DNA of 64,000 nucleotides from Mesostigma viride (lineage: Eukaryota; Streptophyta; Mesostigmatophyceae; Mesostigmatales; Mesostigmataceae), in assembly GCA_009746045.1 (NCBI GenBank), contig RPFO01000692.1:723140-787139 (forward strand), in the 5' to 3' direction. The position numbers and the translations under genes are program-made. Of this stretch, positions 19,135 through 28,952 are shown piece after piece (position 1 is the first letter of the stretch; every line of letters begins with the position of its first letter). A model generated the notes under the pieces. It was not told where the DNA came from. It did not search any database and saw only the letters and a program-made list of their open reading frames with translations.

Positions 19135-21515
19135 GTGCCCTCACGTGCAGGGGTGCTGCCGGCGAGGCGCACGGAATGGTCAACAGTGTCAACCTCCGCG
19201 GTTGTGGCGCCACAGAAGAGGAAGGGGCTCATCGGGTCGCTCAAGCGGTCGCCAAAGGGGGCGACGGGACCATGGGAGGGGATCAACGTCGTGGCCAAAA
19301 CGTCAAGATCCTCATAAAACCAATAGTCGGGGCGACGCGACAGGGCGTCAGGGACCGTGTTGTCAAGGCCCTTGACATATTCGATCTTGAACGGACCGAA
19401 CTGTGCCAAATATTCAAGCCAACGGGCTTGGCGTGGCGTAAGCGTGGGCTGCGTCAACAAGTGCGTGAGGGGCCGATGGTCGGTCTGGATGATCAAGCGG
19501 TACGGGTCCGCAGGGTCGGGTTCGGCCATGGCCACGTTGAACTGAGCACCCAGAAGATGGTGCCGCCAAGTATGGCAACAGTACACCACGGCCAACAACT
19601 CTTGCTGATGGACCGGGTAATTTCTTTCGGCCGGGATCATCGTCCGGGAGATATACTCGACCGGTTGGAGACCGAGACCATGGTCTTGGAGCAGCACACC
19701 GCCAATAGCAACCTTGCTAGAATCGCTATTGACCACGAATGGCTTGGTGGGATCCGGAAGGATGAGGACAGGCGCAGTGGCGAGCCTGGCCTTCAGCAGG
19801 TCAAAGGCCTGTTGACACAGGCCTGACCATTCCCACGGTACGTCCTTCTTGAGGAGGTGAGTAAGCGGGGCCGCAATGGTCGCGAAACGCGGGATGAAGC
19901 GGCGATAATACGATACCAAGCCCAAGAAGCTGCGCAAGGCGCGAACATTCGCGGGAACAGGCCACTGTTGGACGGCGGCGACCTTATCGGGGTCCGTGGA
20001 CACGCCCTTGTCCGAGAGAATGTGGCCTAGAAAGGGGACGCTGCGGCCTGATTCTACCTTGCTGCGGCGGGCGGACAGTTTATTATCCGCCATGATCTGC
20101 AGAACCGCGGCAACATCCTCCAAGTGCTCCTCGAACGTGCGAGAGAAAATGAGGATGTCATCCAAGTAGATGGCCACGCAGGTGCGTTTGTACGGCTGCG
20201 TCCCCGGGTCCCACGGGATAGTCGGGTCGCGCAGGTCTGCCGAGACCTGGGGCAGCCGACTAGTGCCCATCACCGACCTAAAGAGGTGGTTCATGAGCAT
20301 CTGAAAAGAGGCAGGGCTGTTACACAAGCCCATGGCCGCCACGCGGAATTGGTAATGGCCAAAAGGCGTGGCAAAGGCTGTTTTATGGCAATCTTCGGGG
20401 GCGATCCGAAGTTGCCAAAAACCGTCTGCACAATCGAGCACCGTAAAGTACTTTGCGCCCTCCACCTTATTAAATATATCATCGATGCGGGGGAGGGGAT
20501 ACTTGGACTTCACGGTGATCGCATTGAGTTTGCGATAATCCGTAACCAGACGCCACTTCCCATTGGGTTTGGGCACCAGCAACACGCCCGCGCTGTAAGG
20601 GCTATTGCTGGGCTCGATCAAGCCGGCCTCCAACAAGCCGACCAAGATCTTCTTGAGCTCTGCCAACTCCACGGGCCCCATGCGAAAAATGGGTGAGGTG
20701 GTAGGTGGGTGCCCCTCCTGCAAATGAATGCGGTGGAGCACCGGTCTGGCCGGGGGAAACGTAGGTGTTTTCTCCTCAAACACGGCTGAATACTGATCGA
20801 GCACTGCGTTGAGTCGTTTCACCTCGTCTTCCGACAAGTCCATGCCAAGCGAGTTTAACGAAACTCCAGCCTGGGCATGCTGGGCGCTGGGCCCGCGCGC
20901 GTGGGCAAGGGCGTCCAGACGAATGGAGTAAACGGGAGGAGGCTGTCGGGCTCTCATCATCCGCTTGAACTCCCTTTTGGACATGAGAATGTCCGCAAGG
21001 CGACGACGGTCACTCTTGAGGGCAGGCGTGTCATCGGTGATGGTCATGCCGTTGGCCGCATACTGCCGCTCAGGTAACCAGAATGACCCATCTGGGAAGT
21101 GGGTAACCATGGTACCAAAAGAGACGGTCACCTTGGATATGTGCAGCCAGTCAATCCCTAGGATGATATCAGCCGCTTGTAAGGGAATGACCGTGGCGCG
21201 AATGGGCACGCTGGTGCCTTGTACGATAGGGGCCAAGTCCGCATAGCCCGGGGATGGCTGAGTGTAGCCATCCGAGTATCGCACGCGCCGAGCAATGGTA
21301 TGGGGAGTCGGGGTTACTCCCAGGCGCTGCACTATGGCCTCACTGACGAAGGTGGTAGCCGCACCACTGTCAATGAGGACCTTGATGCCCTCCAAACAAC
21401 GCCCAGAGCCCTGGGGGTCTGGTAGGCTTCCAGTGAAGAGGAGTAGTTGCCGCGGGCCTTCGCTAGGCTCCGCTTGCCATTCCTGGGTCTCTGTCACCAC
21501 ATTACATGGTAACAA
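18990..21515 (-). CDS. G2 protease, reverse transcriptase and RNase H
   Basis: 841 codons, same architecture as 10518-13040: protease IDSGAATTFVS, RT with YLDDILIFS, RNase H ending at DALSRR. It differs mainly by a compensated pair of indels near 20875-20905 that changes a few residues in the protease-RT linker (ALAHARGPSAQHAQAGVS here). It overlaps the integrase frame by 145 bp, as in G1, so that arrangement predates the duplication. Confidence 0.94.
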   Translation of the reverse strand: MLPCNVVTETQEWQAEPSEGPRQLLLFTGSLPDPQGSGRCLEGIKVLIDSGAATTFVSEAIVQRLGVTPTPHTIARRVRYSDGYTQPSPGYADLAPIVQGTSVPIRATVIPLQAADIILGIDWLHISKVTVSFGTMVTHFPDGSFWLPERQYAANGMTITDDTPALKSDRRRLADILMSKREFKRMMRARQPPPVYSIRLDALAHARGPSAQHAQAGVSLNSLGMDLSEDEVKRLNAVLDQYSAVFEEKTPTFPPARPVLHRIHLQEGHPPTTSPIFRMGPVELAELKKILVGLLEAGLIEPSNSPYSAGVLLVPKPNGKWRLVTDYRKLNAITVKSKYPLPRIDDIFNKVEGAKYFTVLDCADGFWQLRIAPEDCHKTAFATPFGHYQFRVAAMGLCNSPASFQMLMNHLFRSVMGTSRLPQVSADLRDPTIPWDPGTQPYKRTCVAIYLDDILIFSRTFEEHLEDVAAVLQIMADNKLSARRSKVESGRSVPFLGHILSDKGVSTDPDKVAAVQQWPVPANVRALRSFLGLVSYYRRFIPRFATIAAPLTHLLKKDVPWEWSGLCQQAFDLLKARLATAPVLILPDPTKPFVVNSDSSKVAIGGVLLQDHGLGLQPVEYISRTMIPAERNYPVHQQELLAVVYCCHTWRHHLLGAQFNVAMAEPDPADPYRLIIQTDHRPLTHLLTQPTLTPRQARWLEYLAQFGPFKIEYVKGLDNTVPDALSRRPDYWFYEDLDVLATTLIPSHGPVAPFGDRLSDPMSPFLFCGATTAEVDTVDHSVRLAGSTPAREGTCAAAGGEGLRPRTAIWCRRQESTLQCSPLERHSRWQILQQRSSSART

Positions 21516-21574
21516 AACGTGGGCGACTTGTTCATGGCCGGGTAAGGTGTCGCCCGGAGTGCCCTCCCGGCCTC

Positions 21575-22386
21575 TCAGTCCAACGCCTCTCCTGCAGGCC
21601 CCTCGTCCACCGGTGTGCCTCGCAGGTGGCCGGATGCGGCCGCGGAAGAGCCATCATCAGGCTCGGCCGCGTCTGCGGCATCCAGTTGGTTGAGGGCATG
21701 CCCAGCTTGCTGGTAGGCGCTTGGGGGCGCCTTGGGTTGTTGGTACAGCCGGGGCTGTTGGCGCGCTTGTTGCAAGCGTCGGGCACGCTCACCCGCACTG
21801 GGGGCTATGGGCATATTTCGCGCCGGTGGTGGCCTCGAGGCCATTTGCGGGGAGGCCGCTTGGAAGTTGTTGCGTTGCACAGGCGGGGCCTGGTCCAGCG
21901 GAGGGAGATCAGGGCACTCGCGTTTGATGTGCCCCACGCGGTTGCAGTGGTAGCACTGAATCCGGGAAGTGTCCAAGGCATTAATGTCCAGGACCTCGCA
22001 CTGTAGCTCATCCACCCACACGGGGGCGAATCCCAGCTCATTGAGTTCCAGTGCATTCACGCGGGGTTTTGGGGTCCGCTGCACCAAGGGAGCTATCTCC
22101 GCTAGGTAGGTCTTGATGTCCTGCAGGTTCCATTGAGCCCAGGAGAGGTGGGCGAATTTCCGCTTCACCTCATCCCGGAATTCGGGTTGCAAGCCCTCAT
22201 AGAACCTTGCCAAGGCTTCTGGGCCCATCAGGTCATCAACCCGCCCAGCTAGAAGCTCGAACTTGGTCATATATTCCCGATAGCTCAGGTTCCCCTGCTT
22301 GAACGCCCCAAAAGCCTCCCGGTCCAGCTTGTCTTGGTCGGGTGGCAGGTACTTGGCCCGCGCTCGCCGAAATAATTCAGCCAAGC
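21575..22386 (-). pseudogene. G2 gag, C-terminal part
   Basis: The capsid-to-nucleocapsid part of Gag. It has a retrotransposon-gag signature (FGAFKQGNLSYREYMTKFEL, ARFYEGLQPEFRDEVKRK) and one CCHC zinc knuckle CYHCNRVGHIKREC (CX2CX4HX4C), then a Gln/Pro-rich tail. It is separated from its N-terminal part (30560-31627) by the copia element. With copia and one copy of the CAAGC duplication removed, the two parts join in frame. Comparison with the related Gag of G3 (CES...ELMVRVRRKLVPP against CES...AELFRRARAKYLPP) supports that junction. Confidence 0.88.
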
Positions 22387-23030
22387 AGTTAGCATATTGG
22401 TGATGCAATATGCTAAGCATATCATACTTGAAGTGGCCTTTCCAACGCCGTGCTAAACGCCTCATTTGGACAAGGAACTTGAGAGTTATCAAGTCCCGAA
22501 GTAATGCCGCCGGACGCTACAGCAGTACCAGGACTAAGGACACGTGAGGGACAGGGCACGTGGCAGTGTTGGGTGAACCATCACACGTTACGTGTCACAG
22601 GACCGACTGTCACTAGGAGGTACTGTGGTCAATATTGGTTGATGGTACCAAGAATGTCACAGGACTTCAGGACTGGCAGTCCTGCAGGCCTGGGATGGAT
22701 GGGTACTTGTCATGACGGATAAATCCAGAGCGTTACTGTCATTCATGGAAGGACAGACGTCCTGGATTGATGCAACCAAGGAAATTGACAGTGGCGGACC
22801 TGCCAAGGCGTGCAAGGCCTGGCAGCAATGGTGAGACCTAGAAAGGCTCGGACACAGCAGTGGCCAAGCGTCTTTTCCCAACACCGTCCGTGGGTACTGC
22901 CGCCTCAGGCTAGTGACCACAGGGTAGTGAGGCAACTGTGGTAAAGGTTAAAAGCCGCTGGTTGAAACCATGGCTCCATTCATCACATCTTGGGAAGACC
23001 AGAAACTCACTGATCCGCGTTCATCTAAAT
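22387..23030 (+). repeat. Copia left (5') LTR
   Basis: 644 bp, begins AGTTAGCATATTGG and ends GTTCATCTAAAT; matches 29916-30559. An imperfect inverted repeat lies at the start ('gcatattggtgatgcaatatgc'). The sequence just downstream (23031, cgtattacagtctgg) is the expected primer-binding position but is not a recognisable tRNA complement. Confidence 0.9.
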
Positions 23031-23054
23031 CGTATTACAGTCTGGTCGACGGAT

Positions 23055-23840
23055 ATGTCGAATTCGGACTCTGAAGCTAGGACAAACACCTTTGCGCGTG
23101 CAGCAACGGTAGCGGCGTCCAGTCCAGTACCCGCAGGAGGGCACGAGGACTCGGAGGAAGTGCGCCGAAATATTAGAGCGGTGTCGGCGCCGGGCGAGTA
23201 CGTCCGAGGAGCGGCCGAGCAGCTGCTGAGATTTCGCGAGGACCTCGCGGAAATCATCAGAAGGCTGCCAGCGTCTTGGCGGGCTGGCCACACAAACGCA
23301 TTCGCGTTTGAGCAGGTGGTCACTCTGCTTTTGCAGATAATTGCCATAAGCCTCGGGGGTGCCCGAGAGATAAACGACCTTGTCGCCAATCTCCGCCTTG
23401 GGGACGACTACACCGGCGTGCCAAACGTGGTGCAGGTCGCCCGGGACAGGCGGGAGGCCATCGTTCGTGGCAGTACGCAGGCGTTGGTGGCAGAGTGCCA
23501 GAATCTGGCGCACTCTGTCTTAGAGTTGACCAGAGGCGCTGCTGATCGTGTCTTCATTACTCTTAATCCCTTCTCCATCTACACTAGTCGGGATACTCCA
23601 CATTCTCGCCGAGAGTTAAACCAGCTAAGTTTGACTGTCGACGTGGTTGGCGGTCGAGAGGTCTCAGCCGACGACGCCTTCTACGACTTCGTAGATCAGC
23701 CAGCAGGGGCGGTAGTACAGCCGGCCCAGAGGCGTCACGAGGGCGACGGCTCTCAGGAGGGCCGTGAGCAGGCGCAGCGGGACGAGCTTAATCGCTACCA
23801 CATTGACGACAACGTTGGTTTAGGTGAGGCCATTTGCTGA
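23055..23840 (+). CDS. Copia upstream ORF, unknown function
   Basis: 261 codons starting MSNSDSEARTNTFARAATVA, 25 bp after the LTR. The product is mostly alpha-helical in appearance (AAEQLLRFREDLAEIIRRLP, FEQVVTLLLQIIAISLGG) with an acidic, Gln/Arg-rich end. No zinc knuckle or known domain is visible. It could be the capsid half of Gag or an acquired ORF. Its base composition is CpG-rich, unlike the pol gene of the same element. A frame opening upstream within the LTR (22938) is less likely to be used. Confidence 0.6.
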   Translation: MSNSDSEARTNTFARAATVAASSPVPAGGHEDSEEVRRNIRAVSAPGEYVRGAAEQLLRFREDLAEIIRRLPASWRAGHTNAFAFEQVVTLLLQIIAISLGGAREINDLVANLRLGDDYTGVPNVVQVARDRREAIVRGSTQALVAECQNLAHSVLELTRGAADRVFITLNPFSIYTSRDTPHSRRELNQLSLTVDVVGGREVSADDAFYDFVDQPAGAVVQPAQRRHEGDGSQEGREQAQRDELNRYHIDDNVGLGEAIC

Positions 23841-24087
23841 GGTGGGGGCGTTCTCGCTGGATACGTGATTACGCGTATGGTTTGAGGCTTCCGGTGGTTA
23901 TTAGGCCTGTGCCTACTCACGACGACCAGGGGCAGCCATTGAATCCGGTGGAGGGACCGTTCCACGAGCCAGCACCTGCACCGGTTGCAGGAGAAGCTTC
24001 GTCTGAAAACGAGGCTTGAGGGGGTGGAGGATAGGTGGAGAGTTTGCTGTTTTCTTGTTGCAAAGTTGGTCGCAGCCATTGTATATA

Positions 24088-24555
24088 ATGCCTAGGAGGG
24101 CAAGCCGGGGTGCGGCGACATTCGAGGAGCAACGGGAGCGAACGGCAGAGGAGGACATCGCCAGAGAGGAAGGGGAGGCGATGGAGGAGAGGGGCGTGGA
24201 GGCGCCAGCTGGGCAACCTATCCCAGAGATGGACCCCAGAGCCGGGAGAACACACAAGCGGTGGCGTGATGGGCAAGCTGAGGCGGAGAAAGTCAAGCGT
24301 GCCAGGCGACCTACGGAGGCAGTGGTGCTCACAACGCCTGGTGAGGAGGACGCCATCGTCACCCCAGGTGTGCGTGCTGCAAAGCAAGCTGCTGTTCACG
24401 ATAGGGTGTCTGGTATGTTGCCCGAGCGTTTGGAGGCTAGGATTGACCCTCCCCAGGCACCACCAGTGCGTGTGGGGAGTGTGTTGCCTGGCACCCGTCC
24501 ATTTTCTGATGCTGTGACAGTCATGAATGGGCAGAAAGCGCTCAACCCTCCCTGA
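24088..24555 (+). CDS. Copia gag-region ORF, N-terminal part
   Basis: Starts MPRRASRGAATFEEQRERTA. It is highly charged (Glu/Arg-rich) with a proline-rich end (RIDPPQAPPVRVGSVLPGTR) and stops at 24555. The following frame (SLKQDNLDKWLDDMKLVV and on) begins at 24553 in another phase and has no good ATG until 24588. The two were probably one Gag polyprotein joined through a frameshift near 24540. CpG-rich, like the ORF before it. Confidence 0.55.
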   Translation: MPRRASRGAATFEEQRERTAEEDIAREEGEAMEERGVEAPAGQPIPEMDPRAGRTHKRWRDGQAEAEKVKRARRPTEAVVLTTPGEEDAIVTPGVRAAKQAAVHDRVSGMLPERLEARIDPPQAPPVRVGSVLPGTRPFSDAVTVMNGQKALNPP

Positions 24556-25412
24556 AGCAAGACAACCTGGATAAATGGCTTGATGACATGAAGCTAGTTG
24601 TGGGCTCTGTCGCAGCAGGTGTGGATATTGTCAGGGTGTTTCACTCTTCCACCGCAAACAAGGGGTCGTCTGAAAGGGTCAATGACATGGCTAGGCATGC
24701 TCTGAAAGAGGGGCACACTTGGCTGCAGTTCCTGGATGACATCAAGGAGGAGTTTTCTGACAGGGTTCACAATCTCACCATGGAAAAGAAGAGAGAATTT
24801 GATGAGTTTGAGATCAAGGGTGAGGTGGCTGCTGAGCTGGCCAGGTTTGAGTTGATCGTGGAGGCAGGCAAGAAGCAGGGCTTCAGTGTGACAGTCAGGG
24901 CAGCAGCAGACCACTTCTTTGATAAGATGGGCTTGTCAGAGGAAGGTAGGGCTACTGCTAGGCAGCTCTGTGATCTCACTGATGGCACCTGGGGGGCTCT
25001 GAAGCGTGTGATACTAAACTTCAGGACCCGGGTCCCTACCTGCAAGGGTATCAGTTCTCAGGGAGGGTCAGCGTCTCAGGCTAGCCAGGGCAAGAACCGT
25101 ACCCCATCTGGGACACGGTATGGTAGCAGGAGAAGGAAGCAGGCCCAGAAGGAGCAGAACCAGGGTGGTGGAGGAGGTCAGCAGGGGAACCAGAATCAGG
25201 GGAACCAGTCTGGCAACCGTAACAGCCATCAGCAGGGTAAGGGTGGTGGCCAGGGGCAGAATAACAATCAGGCCTCAGGCAACCAGAACAAGCAGGACAG
25301 CAAGGCCCCAGGGGGAGGGTCTGGCAAGAGCAAGTGTTTTGCTTGTGGCAAGGAAGGTCACTGGAAGAGGGATTGCCCAAACAAGAAGAAGGGGCAGTCT
25401 GATCAGAAGTGA
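24553..25412 (+). CDS. Copia Gag with CCHC zinc knuckle
   Basis: The helical capsid-like segment (LKEGHTWLQFLDDIKEEFSD, GEVAAELARFELIVEAGKKQ) is followed by a Gly/Gln/Asn-rich linker. One zinc knuckle CFACGKEGHWKRDC (CX2CX4HX4C) sits near the C-terminus. Gag packages element RNA in virus-like particles. The first in-frame ATG is at 24588. The stop at 25410-25412 is followed within 3 bp by the pol ATG (25416) in another frame. Confidence 0.8.
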
Positions 25413-25415
25413 CTA

Positions 25416-28400
25416 GTGAAGCAGTCCCGTGTACATAGTGAGACACCCTGTGGGGACACAGCTTCACATGTAAATAAATCTGGGCAGGGTGCCACCTCTG
25501 ATCAGCACCAGGGGTGTACTGATGTTCTCATTCCACAAGATTGCATGCATGCTGCAGCACAACAATCCCCTCAACTGTCAACAGGTGGAGGGTCCCCAGA
25601 CAGGGTTGGCTCTGGGAGCCTAGATGCTCTGCTGGGAGGGTCTGCTGGGTCCTCTGGATCCAAGATGCAGAAGGTGGATGTTGCGTCCTCACACGCAGGG
25701 CCCGTCCAGGCGTCTTCCCAGGTGCGTAATCTGGCTAGGCAACTGAGCTACACGGATGCTGGACGCAGGCTGCACAATATCTTTGGTCACACAGCCATGG
25801 CTGAGATGTTTGGTTGGAAGATTGGAGATGAGCCACTGAGGGAAGCATGCAGGGCTGCAGCTGAGCAATGTACTTGTAAGGAGAATGCTGCCAAGAAGCC
25901 AAGGTCCCATGCTAGGGAGCCTGCCAGGGAGAAGGGGGACATCCAGGTAGACGTCCAGCATATCAGGGGCTTATACATTTTGGTGGCAGTGGACAGATTT
26001 AGCAGGTACAGGCTGCTCCAGATTCTGCCAGATATGAAGGGGAATACCCTGCTGCTGGGCTTGCAGACTCTCTTACCAGGCTTTGGGGTGTACAAGACAG
26101 TACAGGCTGATATTCAGTTTGAGTGCCTACTGTCACAGCAGGAGCAACTGCCATGCAAGCTGCTGGTCACGCCCAGGGAGAGCCATGGACAGCAAGGTGC
26201 TGTGGAGAGATCCATCAGGGAGGTCAAGACCGTAGTGCTGGCAGAACCTAAGGTGCCACTGGTAGCATCTGCTTTGGAGAGGGCAGTGTGGACCAGGCAG
26301 GTGGAAGAACAGTTGAACCTCAGAATAAACTACTATTATGACGGGGTGGCTGTCAATCCTGTAGCACTGCAGTTTGGAATGCTAGCCCAGGAAGTGGTCC
26401 AGGCTTGCTTGAGGAAAGCAGACAGGGTGTTTGCTCAGTTGAGACGCAAGGATAGGGGCTGGAATGTGCTGAGGCCTCAGGTGGGGCTGAAGGTCAGAAT
26501 GTGGAAGGAGCCATCAATGCAGGGCAAGAGGGGCAAGTGGCAGAACGGGGTGGTGACCTGTGTGGAAGATGCCAATCGTTCCTGCCTTGTGGCCTTGGAG
26601 AGTAATCCCAGGCATGTTTACAGGTTGAGCTGGGCCAACGTCAAGGAACGCAAGCCACATGCAATCTGGCCTGCAGACGGGCCTGGACCCCAGTGTTGGC
26701 TGGAGGGCCAGGTTAAGGACCAGGTAGTTGATGTGCCTGTCACTGACGTGGGAGGTGGCTATCCCTCTGATGATGATGAGGTGCAGGAGGCAACTGCATC
26801 ACCTGTGGTGGAGCCAACGGGGGCTGGGCCTGCACCAGGGTCCAAGAGGCCACTCATGGCAGACATTGTCCGGTCGCTCATGTTCAACAAGCACAAGGAT
26901 CCCAAGGTATCTAAGTTGACTGAATGGGGTTCTTGCTGGGCTGCTACCCTAGAAGTGGATACTAACTCAGAGGTGTCTATCATCAGGGTGGAGGATGCTC
27001 AGGGCCTGAAGGTGAATAAGGCTGGCTGCAGGGCAGTGAGTGACTTTACGGGCACTGTAACAATGAAGATCCTAGGGGAAGTGACTGTGCCTATCCTGGG
27101 TGTCCCCACTGCGTTCTGTGTGGTGGAAGGGTACCAGGGGCCTGCCATTTTGGGCCAGAATTTCTTGTGCATGCCAGGAGTGACTCTGTCAGCAGATGAG
27201 CTTGCACTAGAAGGTCATGGCAGTTTGCCCCTCCAGAGATATCACTACTCCAAGGGTCTAGCTGTGGCAGTCAAGGCTGTGAAGGGGCAGCAGAGTGTGG
27301 GGCCTGAAGGCAAGGAGCCCATTGCTGAGGACTTGTTGATCATCCCAACCACCCTAGATCCACGGGACTTGGGGGTGCACAAGTACCAGATTGCTGGTCA
27401 CAGTCCTATTTCCTGGCACCAGTTGGTAGAGTTGATGCAAAGCCCCAAGATGGCTAAGGCATGGATTCTAGGGTTTGTCTCCAGTGGGCATGACTGGATA
27501 GTGTCTAACTGTGCTGAGCCTGTGGATGAGTTGCCCAGGGAGCATCAGTTGCTAAGGCTCTTGTTTGTGCTCAAGCTGAAGGAGATAGACGGTGTGCAGG
27601 TGCCACATGTGAGGCCAGTTGTGACTGAGTACCATGGCACGGGGGAGCTGACAGATGAGGAGTTGTATACGCCTGGGATGCTGCATGATACCTGGAGGAT
27701 TGTTCTGTGTATATATCTGTCTTTCCTGGTCAAGGGCATTGCGTACAGCTCTGTGCTGATTGATTTCAAGAGGGCTTTTCTTAAAGGTGATGTGGAGCAG
27801 GCCAAGGAGACGTGGCGTGATATCCCTCCCTTCTTTGTAACAGTGCCCAAGGTGTGGAGAGCAGAGATCAAGTCAAAATATCTCAGAATACTCAAGGGTT
27901 TGGAGGGTCTCAGGTCCAGCCCTATCATCTGGAGAAAGAGCCTGGAAAAGTTTCTGAAAACTCACTGTGGCTTTACTGTGTCTCCAGTTGATCCTTGCTT
28001 GTTCCAGAGTACTCATGAAGGGTTGCCTGTGTTTGCATCTCTGCATGGAGATGACCTGCACCTTCTAGGGCCTCCTGAGTGGGTGGATTCAGTACTGTCC
28101 AAGATCCAGAAGAGGTTTGAGTTAGGAAAGGTCCAGCACATGAAGCAGGATGAGCCCATGGTGTTTTGTGGAATGCAGGCCACGCTGATCAAGAGGGCAG
28201 GTACTTGGTTTATCAAGATGGAGGGTGGCAACAACTATCCTCAGCAGATCATTGATGCCCTCCAGCAGCCCATTACCCAGGCCAGGTGTGCCACAATCAG
28301 GGGAATGTTGGCTTGGCTAGCTAGCATTTGTGCCCCAGATTTGTTGGTGCTGAGTAGGCTCACAGATGCTCAGCTGGTTGAGGTAGGGGCAGAGCAGGTG

Positions 28401-28952
28401 GTTGAGTCTGTCAGGAGCTCACCTCCACTCATACTGGCAGCTGTGGACTTGTACAAACCACTCAACATGGTGCTTTTTGTGGACAGTTCCATGGACAGCA
28501 GGAAGGTGACGGATGTCAGGGGTAGGGCAGCAGCACTCATTACACTACAACAGGAGCACACTTCTCTGGTCAGCTGGTACAGTAGGTTACAGAACAGGGT
28601 GACGCCCAGCAGTGACATTGCTGAGTGCAGGGCAATATGTGAGGGGCTACACACTGCTCTTTACCTCAGGGAGTTATTCTACCAGCTCTGTCAGGTAGCT
28701 TCCTGTAGCTTGCAGCTGCACACACTGGTCAAGACAGACAGCATGGGCATGGTGCAGTTTGTGCACAGACAGCTCGCCAGGAGCAGGGATCTGGATTATT
28801 TGTTGCTGAAGGAGATGTCTTACCTTGCTCATCTTGAACATGTGCCTGGTGTTGACAACCCAGCAGACGCCCTCACCAAGCTGGAGAGCAAGGCTGAGCT
28901 ACAATACCCTGTGCTCAAAGGGCTCATGTACCCCTTTTCTGGTGGGACTTGA
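25416..28952 (+). CDS. Copia Pol: integrase, protease-like domain, RT, RNase H
   Basis: 1178 codons in one frame. Integrase comes first: zinc-binding HNIFGH...CTC near residue 118, catalytic residues in DIQVDVQHIRG, TVQADIQFE and RESHGQQGAVERSIREV. Near residues 508-585 is a retropepsin-like stretch, LEVDTNSEVSII ... PAILGQNFL, with Asn-Ser where DTG(S/A) is usual. Copia-type RT follows: VLIDFKRAFLKGDV (about 781) and SLHGDDLHLL (about 874), where HGDD replaces YVDD. RNase H has FVDSSMDS, DIAECRAICEGLHTALYLRE and a copia-like end DNPADALTK. Protease normally precedes integrase in copia. The ORF is intact, so activity is possible if the variant residues are tolerated. Confidence 0.9.
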   Translation: MKQSRVHSETPCGDTASHVNKSGQGATSDQHQGCTDVLIPQDCMHAAAQQSPQLSTGGGSPDRVGSGSLDALLGGSAGSSGSKMQKVDVASSHAGPVQASSQVRNLARQLSYTDAGRRLHNIFGHTAMAEMFGWKIGDEPLREACRAAAEQCTCKENAAKKPRSHAREPAREKGDIQVDVQHIRGLYILVAVDRFSRYRLLQILPDMKGNTLLLGLQTLLPGFGVYKTVQADIQFECLLSQQEQLPCKLLVTPRESHGQQGAVERSIREVKTVVLAEPKVPLVASALERAVWTRQVEEQLNLRINYYYDGVAVNPVALQFGMLAQEVVQACLRKADRVFAQLRRKDRGWNVLRPQVGLKVRMWKEPSMQGKRGKWQNGVVTCVEDANRSCLVALESNPRHVYRLSWANVKERKPHAIWPADGPGPQCWLEGQVKDQVVDVPVTDVGGGYPSDDDEVQEATASPVVEPTGAGPAPGSKRPLMADIVRSLMFNKHKDPKVSKLTEWGSCWAATLEVDTNSEVSIIRVEDAQGLKVNKAGCRAVSDFTGTVTMKILGEVTVPILGVPTAFCVVEGYQGPAILGQNFLCMPGVTLSADELALEGHGSLPLQRYHYSKGLAVAVKAVKGQQSVGPEGKEPIAEDLLIIPTTLDPRDLGVHKYQIAGHSPISWHQLVELMQSPKMAKAWILGFVSSGHDWIVSNCAEPVDELPREHQLLRLLFVLKLKEIDGVQVPHVRPVVTEYHGTGELTDEELYTPGMLHDTWRIVLCIYLSFLVKGIAYSSVLIDFKRAFLKGDVEQAKETWRDIPPFFVTVPKVWRAEIKSKYLRILKGLEGLRSSPIIWRKSLEKFLKTHCGFTVSPVDPCLFQSTHEGLPVFASLHGDDLHLLGPPEWVDSVLSKIQKRFELGKVQHMKQDEPMVFCGMQATLIKRAGTWFIKMEGGNNYPQQIIDALQQPITQARCATIRGMLAWLASICAPDLLVLSRLTDAQLVEVGAEQVVESVRSSPPLILAAVDLYKPLNMVLFVDSSMDSRKVTDVRGRAAALITLQQEHTSLVSWYSRLQNRVTPSSDIAECRAICEGLHTALYLRELFYQLCQVASCSLQLHTLVKTDSMGMVQFVHRQLARSRDLDYLLLKEMSYLAHLEHVPGVDNPADALTKLESKAELQYPVLKGLMYPFSGGT

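Noticed and set aside
22387-22492. First read as G2 gag coding that had been duplicated next to the right copia LTR
   Set aside because: Comparison with the G3 Gag and the CAAGC duplication show these bases are the start of the copia LTR, so there is no duplication; gag joins in frame without them.
23021-23513. Minus-strand frames opposite the copia upstream ORF
   Set aside because: Antisense shadows in GC-rich sequence; the plus-strand frame is longer, starts just after the LTR and is followed by gag and pol.
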